NCBI GenBank assembly: GCA_027257055.1 | Contig: JAPVLO010000056.1 | Coordinates: 6,126,501 to 6,190,500, forward strand | Length of the DNA stretch: 64,000 nt | Reading direction: 5' to 3' | DNA from: Cephalopachus bancanus | Lineage: Eukaryota > Chordata > Mammalia > Primates > Tarsiidae | Shown here: piece by piece, positions 58,279 to 64,000 of the stretch | Numbering within the stretch: position 1 is the first letter of the stretch | Layout: the number at the start of each line of letters is the position of its first letter | The notes under the pieces: model-generated | Seen by the model: only the letters and a program-made list of their open reading frames with translations | The model's database searches: none | Told to the model about the DNA's origin: nothing | Position numbers and translations under genes: made by a program

Positions 58279-58586
58279 AGGCAAGCCGGGCACGGTGGCT
58301 CCTGCCTATAATCCCAGGACTTTGAGTGGCAGAGGGGAGAGGATTGCCTGAGCCCATGGGTTTGAGACCAGCCTGGGCAACTTGGCGAGACCTTGGCTCT
58401 ACAATAAATCAAAAAATTAATTGGGCATGATGGCGCATGCCTGTAGTTACAGCTACTTGGAAGACTGAGGCAGGAGGATCACCTGAGCCCGGCAGGTCGA
58501 GGCTGCGGTGGTCATGAGTATGCCACTGCACTCCACCCTTGGCAACAGAGTGAGGCTCTGATCCCCTTCCCCCCTAAAAAGAAAGA
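58279..58586 (+). mobile_element. Alu, sense, with 11-bp TSD
   Basis: 'gccgggcacggtggctcctgcctataatccc' plus the lineage linker 'acaataaatcaaaaaatta'. The tail ends in (GAAA)n. Perfect target duplication 'aagaaacagag' at 58268-58278 and 58587-58597. Confidence 0.95.
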
Positions 58587-58599
58587 AAGAAACAGAGCA

Positions 58600-59365
58600 G
58601 CTAAACAGCTTGCCTAACATGACAGAATGCATACTGGCAGGATGAGGAGTTAAGCCTGAGCTCCATCACCTACATTCCTAAACAGTATGCATACAGTCAT
58701 TTGTATAAAAGAAGATGATTTAGAAGGGCATATGTTACAGATACCATTGTGGTGGCTATTGGGGAGGGGGAGAAGATGGTAGAAGTGGAGGCCAAGAACA
58801 AAGAGAAAAAGTACTAAAATATAACACAACTAAAGGGTGGCTACAAAGGCCGATAATGAGAGCAAACCAGACTGGGGGGGATGATTACTTTAAATCTATG
58901 CATTTGATGTTTAAAAAGAAAAAAAAAACAAAGTGCTGACACTAGCCAGAAAGTGTGATTACTCTTCAATCTTAGATAACCAAACATTTCAGATATATGA
59001 TTTTTTGCTAAATCCGCAATTTTGCATGCCGGAAACATCTAGCCCAGCAGATTCATGAGTATCTGCCTAAAGTATCTGAGACAACTCCCAGATCCCTTAC
59101 CACTAGAGACCCACTCAGCCTTTGCCTAGACTATTGTCCCAAATCACACTTTTCTGATTTGTGCTTGAATTTATTGATTGGAATTTCTCTCAATGCCTGA
59201 GGGAGAATTGATTACTGAAATTTCTCCCAGTACCCAATCCAGTACCCACACCGTGCCTAATGAACATGCCCATTTTCCAAGGTCTTCTGCTACTCTGTTT
59301 GCCTCTCAGTTCTGGCATTTACTCCCTGTATCACTCACACTTGGCCTTGTGTCTATCCAGTGTCT
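58600..59365. other. Mostly unassigned
   Basis: 58,690-58,925 has weak old-L1 3'-end character ('gatgattactttaaatctatgcatttgatg' with an A-rich end). The rest is unassigned. The 87-codon frame at 59178-59441 is not supported as a gene. Confidence 0.3.
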
Positions 59366-59374
59366 AGCCATCTA

Positions 59375-59460
59375 TCCGTTCATGCATGTATTCATTCGAA
59401 AGACTCTGAGTCCTTGCTATGTGCCATGCACTGTGCAGTGATGAGGACACTGGTGTTAAA
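59375..59460. repeat. L2/MIR-type fragment
   Basis: 'gcatgtattcattcgaaagactctgagtccttgctatgtgccatgcactgtgcagtgatgagg'. A similar scrap 'gagctatttattcattcagcaaagtcagg' lies at 59,595. Confidence 0.6.
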
Positions 59461-59766
59461 TAATGTACATATAATGTATATAATAAAATAACATATATAA
59501 ATAACAATGTGTTTGTAAAAAGTTCTGTGGTCAATCTTTAATAGCGACATTCAAAGAACAAAGAGTTTCCCAAAGGAAGGCATCCATTTAATTATGAGCT
59601 ATTTATTCATTCAGCAAAGTCAGGCATTGTGAAAGGTACTCGGGTAGGGGTAAAGCTAGCTAAAAGCTGCACTCCTGTTGCCAAAGTATTTAAACAGTTT
59701 TCACTGAGAAGCGGGGCCCAACCAGGAATTGTATGCCCCATCCTCTCTTGCTTGTAGACAAGGCCA

Positions 59767-59769
<3 letters not shown>

Positions 59770-59812
<43 letters not shown>
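59770..59812. repeat. (TG)n(TA)n microsatellite at an Alu tail
   Basis: A TG run passes into about 15 TA units and then the T-rich tail of the antisense Alu. It lies between the left target-duplication copy (ggccatgt, 59762-59769) and the Alu, so it formed inside the insertion. Confidence 0.9.
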
Positions 59813-59813
<1 letters not shown>

Positions 59814-60104
59814 TTTTATTTTTATTTTTTTTGAGTTGGACTCTCACTCTGTCGCCCAGACTGGAGTGCAGTGGCCGCTCCCGGCCACCGCAGCCTCGAC
59901 CTGCTGGGCTCCGGTGATCCTTCCGCCTCAGCCTTCCGAGTAGCCAGAATTACAGGCGCGTGCTACCACGCCCGGCTGATTTTTGATTTATTGTAGAGAT
60001 GAGGTCTCGCTGCACAGGCGGGTCTCGAACCCGCGGGCTCAGGCAATCCACTCACCTCAGCCTCCCAAAGGCACGGGATTACAGGCTGAGCCACCGAGCC
60101 CGGC
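59813..60104 (-). mobile_element. Young Alu with 5-bp deletion, antisense, TSD
   Basis: CpG-rich full dimer with the 'ggtctcgctgcacaggcgggtctc' deletion also seen at 33178. Target duplication ggccatgt at 59762-59769 and 60105-60112. With the Alu at 58279 it forms an inverted pair about 1.2 kb apart. Confidence 0.95.
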
Positions 60105-60114
60105 GGCCATGTAT

Positions 60115-60410
60115 ATTTTTTGAATGACCTTAGCCACTCCACAAAGACTATCCAACATTGTGGTGTCAACATAATAAAAGCTTATTCCAGTTCATCTGTA
60201 ATTAAATGCAAGTCGTTTTGGTAAATGATGTGAGAAGCACTCCATGCAGTGACCCAGAGACCCAGGTTTCTTTGCTTTAGAGACCATGTCCCAGGGTCTT
60301 CTCCGATAAGGAAAATAAGAGAGTGAAAAAGCACACCCACTTTTAACCATCTGGCCAACGTGCAATATACATCACGTTCATTTATATTTCATTAGTGAGA
60401 ACTAGCAATG
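60115..60410. other. Unassigned sequence
   Basis: Nothing recognised. Confidence 0.35.
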
Positions 60411-60414
60411 TGGC

Positions 60415-60815
60415 TTCAGTTTTATGCAAGAGCAGCTTCAGGGGTCTCTGCTGGGACAGCTACCTTCCAAAGACAACTCCTCAGAGTTGAAGGACAAGCA
60501 CAGATTTTTAATGATATGTGACTAGTTCTAGCCAATGAAATATAAGATGTACAGAGCATACTTATGAGCAAAGGTGGTTGAGCAGCCAGTGTGCCTCTTC
60601 CTCTTTTTCCCCTTCTTCCAGGTGAAAGCCTTCCAAGAATGATTGAGCAAAAAGGAGCGATGATTGCCAAATCACTACATGGAAGAAATCCTACCACCAA
60701 ACAGGAATGCTTGGTTTGAACTGTATTATGATCAAGAAATAAGTTTTTCTTGAGTTCAATCACTAATTTGTGGGCATTTGTTTTGTTACAGCAACTTAGT
60801 TTGCCCTAATTAATA
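60415..60815 (+). repeat. MaLR-type LTR, sense
   Basis: 'atgtgactagttctagccaatgaaatataag', 'ctcttcctctttttccccttcttccaggtg', 'aagaaataagtttttcttg...tttgttttgttacagcaacttagtttgccctaatt' follow the old MaLR LTR layout, with the 'aataaa'-like polyA region near the end. The 113-codon antisense frame through it is spurious. Confidence 0.7.
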
Positions 60816-60819
60816 AAGT

Positions 60820-61340
60820 ACTATAATTCTTGTTTAAAAAAACTTCACAAATAATAACTCAATAAAATGGCTCAACACCTTGTATGCCACAGAGCTGAAG
60901 TCCAATAAGTATTATATACTTGCCTGTTGGTAATTTCTGTAATGTCTTTTGGGGAATGTGGGATCCTTCTGCCACTTCAGTGACTCCCCACAAATTTTCT
61001 TTCCTCCAGAGACCCTTAGGATGTGACTGTGGCTCTGCTGCTGCTTGTACTAATGTGAAAAAGAAAAACCACATCAAGTATGCATTTAGTGTCAGGGGAA
61101 TTTTTTTTAAAAGAACAATCGCAATTTTTTTACCCCTTGTCAACTCAGTTTTTAGAACTCCTCTTTCCCAGTTCTTCTACAATATGAAAAGTTATCCTGC
61201 ACTTGAATCTCAGCAGTTTGATTTATTTCACACAACTGTCTTTTTTAAATGAAATATGAATATTTACCAGTATAAAAAGCATGAATTATTGAAACCTTGA
61301 GAACAAATATGATTTGAAGCTTCCATGAAGGTAAAAGAGG
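60820..61340. other. Unassigned sequence
   Basis: Overlapping frames on both strands (60859-61252) show no recognised domain. A pyrimidine run plus AG at about 60,997-61,009 could pass for a splice acceptor, but nothing else supports an exon. Confidence 0.3.
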
Positions 61341-61344
61341 CTAG

Positions 61345-61735
61345 ATGCCATCTGTATTATTCTGCTAGGGCTGCCAAAATAAAACACCCTAGACTGGGTG
61401 GCTTCATCGATAGAAATTTATTTCTAACAGGTCTGGAAGCTGGAAGTCCAAGATCAAGGCGCTGTCCAGTTCGCATTCTTCTGAAGCATCTCTCCTTGGC
61501 TTGCAGATGGCCACCCTCTTGCTGCTTCTTTCCGGGTGTTTTTCCTCTGTGCGTGGCCATCCCTGATGCATCTTCCTTTTCTTATAAGTATGCCACTCTT
61601 ATTCAATTGTGACCCTACACTATGACTGCATTTAACTTTAATTGCCTCCTTAAGAGCCCTATCTCCAAATACAGTCACATTGGGGGTTAGAGCTTCAACA
61701 TACAAATTTTGAGGAGACACAATTCAGTCCATAAC
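61345..61735 (-). repeat. MLT1 LTR, antisense, near full length
   Basis: 'tgtattattctgctagggctgccaaaataaaacaccctagactgggtggc' to 'ggagacacaattcagtccataac', with 'ccctatctccaaatacagtcacattgggggttag'. One of the best-preserved LTRs here. Confidence 0.93.
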
Positions 61736-61739
61736 TGTG

Positions 61740-62000
61740 GACAATCATTAGGAGTACCATCTCCTCGTTTCCAGGGGAGTTCATTATTGTATGTAACACA
61801 GATTTGGAGTAAAACCTATGAAGTCTCTACCACAAATACCAGTGGCAATTGTTGAAGAAGCTTCATTTGTCTTCATCTCCTCCTGCTGAATTGGTGATCT
61901 AGCACTCTCTGAGTTTATTCCTTGATTTATCCATTGGCACAAAACCGAAGCTATAATCGTATTCTGATGGCAAGAGCATCGGTACTGAAGTTTAACCTGA
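61740..62000. other. Unassigned sequence
   Basis: Nothing recognised. Confidence 0.35.
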
Positions 62001-62070
62001 GTTTGAATGCTGACTCTGATACTTGTCAGCTCTATGGCCTTGGGCCAATTATTATTTCATGCCTTGGAAC
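62000..62070 (+). mobile_element. MIR fragment
   Basis: 'gagtttgaatgctgactctgatacttgtcagctctatggccttgggccaattatt'. Confidence 0.85.
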
Positions 62071-62131
62071 TTCAAGTTGCTTTTCTAGGGTTAGATGCAG
62101 TTTGTAAAGGAAAAATATGCAAATCGCCTGG

Positions 62132-62597
62132 TGTTTTAGTCTCCTTTTGCTACTCTTACCATAAACTTGGTGGCTTGAAGCAACACACATTTATTCTTTT
62201 ATAGTTCTAGAAGGCAGAAGTCTGAGAAGAGTCTTGTGGAGATAAAATAAAGGTGTTGGCAGGACAGGTTCCTTCCAGAGTCTCCAGGAATAATTTATTT
62301 TTTGCCTAGGCTACCTTCTGAAAGATGCCAGCATTCCTTGCTCATCCCATTTCTTCCATCTTTGAAGTAATTGGAGCAGCATCTTCTCTCCTAGACTTCC
62401 TACCTCTGCCTTACAAGACCCTTTGCAATTACATTGTGCCCACCTAGATAACCCAGGATAATTCCCTTATCTCAATATCCTAAACTTAATCACATCTGGA
62501 AAGTTCTTTTTGTCTAATAAGGTCATATATTCACAGGTTCTGGGAATTGGGGTATGGCCATCTTAATGGCCATTATTGCAGCAATTCATGGTTTATT
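62132..62597 (-). repeat. MLT1-group LTR, antisense
   Basis: 'gttttagtctccttttgctactcttaccataaacttggtggcttgaagcaacacacatttattc' to 'cacaggttctgggaattggggtatggccatctt'. It is a different subgroup from the LTR at 61345 despite lying 400 bp away. Confidence 0.88.
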
Positions 62598-62699
62598 GTA
62601 AATTAGAGGAGACACCTGTTGGTTTTGAGTGTACAGTATTCCCTTTACTCTCTAAATGAAAATGTGGTGGGTTGGTTTATGGTTCTCAATTCCTCATTC

Positions 62700-63062
62700 T
62701 CTCCTGTTAATAGAATTAGACATCCATGTCTTTGACCATGAATTTAGAGTAGAGGGAGGATATTCCTTTGTCTATTGATGCTTGATTTGGCCATGTAATT
62801 TTCTTTGGCCAATGGAATGTTTGGTCAACAGATATAATATGGGTAGAGACTTTACATTTTCTTGCCTAGACTGGGATTTTGTCTAGAAAAAAGGATACCA
62901 TAGATAACCCCTGGTCCCAGAGCAAAAGACAAGTGGAGCAGGCTTATCCCAACCCATATTCTTAAGTGGAACTGCCCTGGCCAATAAATGAGATATTTGT
63001 TGTGGTAAGCCCCTGAGATTTTGATGTGTTTTATTTAGAATTATTGCAGCAACAGCTAACTA
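62700..63062 (+). repeat. MaLR-type LTR, sense
   Basis: 'cttgatttggccatgtaattttctttggccaatggaatg', 'ggagcaggcttatcccaaccc', 'ccaataaatgagatatttgttg...agcccctgagattttgatgtg', ending 'gcagcaacagctaactaatta'. Same layout as 60415-60815 and 7070-7400. Confidence 0.75.
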
Positions 63063-63064
63063 AT

Positions 63065-63525
63065 TAATGTACTCAACTTTTTTCTTGAACAAACTTCTTA
63101 GGTTTCCCAGAAGCATATCGTATAACAAGAACTCGTGGGAAAGTTTTCTTAAGAAGGATTCCCAGGCATATCTGTAAGGGTGTGGTTAAGGGGGACTAAA
63201 AAATGTGCAATATCATAGTCCCAAAAAAATGACTTCAGCCCAGTTCTAAAGAAGAGCTCTAAAGACAGTGTAGAATTCACCTCAGAGAAATGTCTCTATC
63301 AAGAGAAGAAAGTTGAAGTATTTAGACCCTATTCTCACCATTCACTGTTTGAGGGCTGCTTTTAGGGAGACACACTTGTCTGGCTCTCCATGAGAACAGG
63401 CAACATAGGTTCTGGTAACCTGAGGGCAACTCCCTGGCCATAAGGAACAGGCAAAGGTTGTCAGGATCCTAGGAAACATGGGCAGAATGCTGACAGCTTC
63501 TGCTATACCACTCCTCTCAACCCTC
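63065..63525. other. Unassigned sequence
   Basis: Nothing recognised. Confidence 0.35.
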
Positions 63526-63529
63526 CATC

Positions 63530-63880
63530 TATGAATTCTCATCAAGTGGATTCTGCTCCCAAGTCGGGACTGGGCATGTGACCCAAGCTTGACCCCATCA
63601 GCATTTTCCATCACCCTAGCTTCAGCAATGGATCCAGGGATGAACACACGACCTAACTGAGTCTAACCAGAGAATGTCTTGGGAAATTTTCTGGATTAGC
63701 TAGGAAGAAGGTGCCATCCTTATGTTGATGTTGCTGAGGGAATAAGAGTATGAGTCAACTTGCCTGAACATGGACATAACCAGAGACAAGCAAAGCAGAG
63801 AAGCCACAGAAGTAAGAGTCTAGTAACCTGATTTGAGCCTTTGGGTTCAGCCATACCTAAGTCCTACTCTAGATGTTGCA
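63530..63880. repeat. Old dispersed repeat, family uncertain
   Basis: 'gggactgggcatgtgacccaagcttgaccccatcagcattttccatcaccctagcttcagcaatggatccagggatgaacac' and 'gatttgagcctttgggttcagccatacc' match a common old mammalian repeat that I remember but cannot name with confidence. Confidence 0.4.
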
Positions 63881-64000
63881 GTGATGGGGGGGCATGTCAC
63901 TTCATTTCTCTTTGTGGCAATTGTACTCATCCTTCAAGTATTCATTGTTTATCCATAGTAATATAGTTCATTCCTAAAACTCTTTGAAAAGTTGATAATA

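Noticed and set aside
60422..60763. 113-codon antisense frame
   Set aside because: It lies wholly inside an old LTR, with no motif or supporting context.
60990..61030. Polypyrimidine-AG that could be a splice acceptor
   Set aside because: No donor, branch-site or coding continuity is evident. Such matches are common by chance.

Overview
The window is mammalian nuclear DNA and almost certainly primate. It holds many dimeric 7SL-derived Alu SINEs, several generations of LINE-1, and the usual old mammalian repeats (MIR, L2, MaLR/MLT1 LTRs, hAT-Charlie, Tigger). I found no host protein-coding gene, tRNA, rRNA or CRISPR array that I can support. The long open frames are LINE-1 ORF2 debris, antisense Alu or LTR readings, or simple repeats. 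The younger Alus differ from the human type: their A-box region reads GGCTCAGCCTG and their linker reads acaataaatcaaaaaatta. The youngest L1 3' UTRs carry a shared AACTGCC/G-rich block and end near 'ctgaattgtaccccacat'. I do not recognise these as monkey, ape or lemur consensus. A tarsier is my best guess, by inference only.

Layout. 1-5,510 is a head-to-tail stack of three LINE-1 pieces on the + strand: two lineage-specific L1s with broken ORF2, then an older L1 3' end. 5,520-7,000 is an old antisense L1. 7,000-28,000 is ordinary intergenic or intronic sequence with Alu, MIR, L2 and MLT1 insertions and several short antisense L1 3' ends, one carrying a 5' inversion. 28,365-30,420 is a 2-kb antisense L1. 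31,100-33,800 holds an LTR, an L2 piece and a hAT-Charlie transposon split by a young Alu. 36,140-36,830 is a repeat-free, relatively CpG-containing stretch that looks like a conserved non-coding element, followed by a 114-bp CT microsatellite. 41,965-47,400 is a long antisense L1 mosaic containing a likely retrocopy of a polyadenylated RNA, an Alu and a very short L1. 51,840-54,625 is an old sense-strand L1. 55,045-58,065 contains a duplicated 250-bp block flanking an internally deleted mariner transposon, an Alu and another old L1 3' end. 58,279-64,000 holds two opposed Alus, a microsatellite grown from an Alu tail, and a cluster of MaLR-type LTRs.

No genes here work together. The content is a record of transposition. 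The observations most worth checking are a 50-bp templated insertion inside an L1 that matches a site 1.7 kb away, the mariner copy, the retrocopy, an Alu subgroup defined by a shared 5-bp deletion, and the candidate conserved element.
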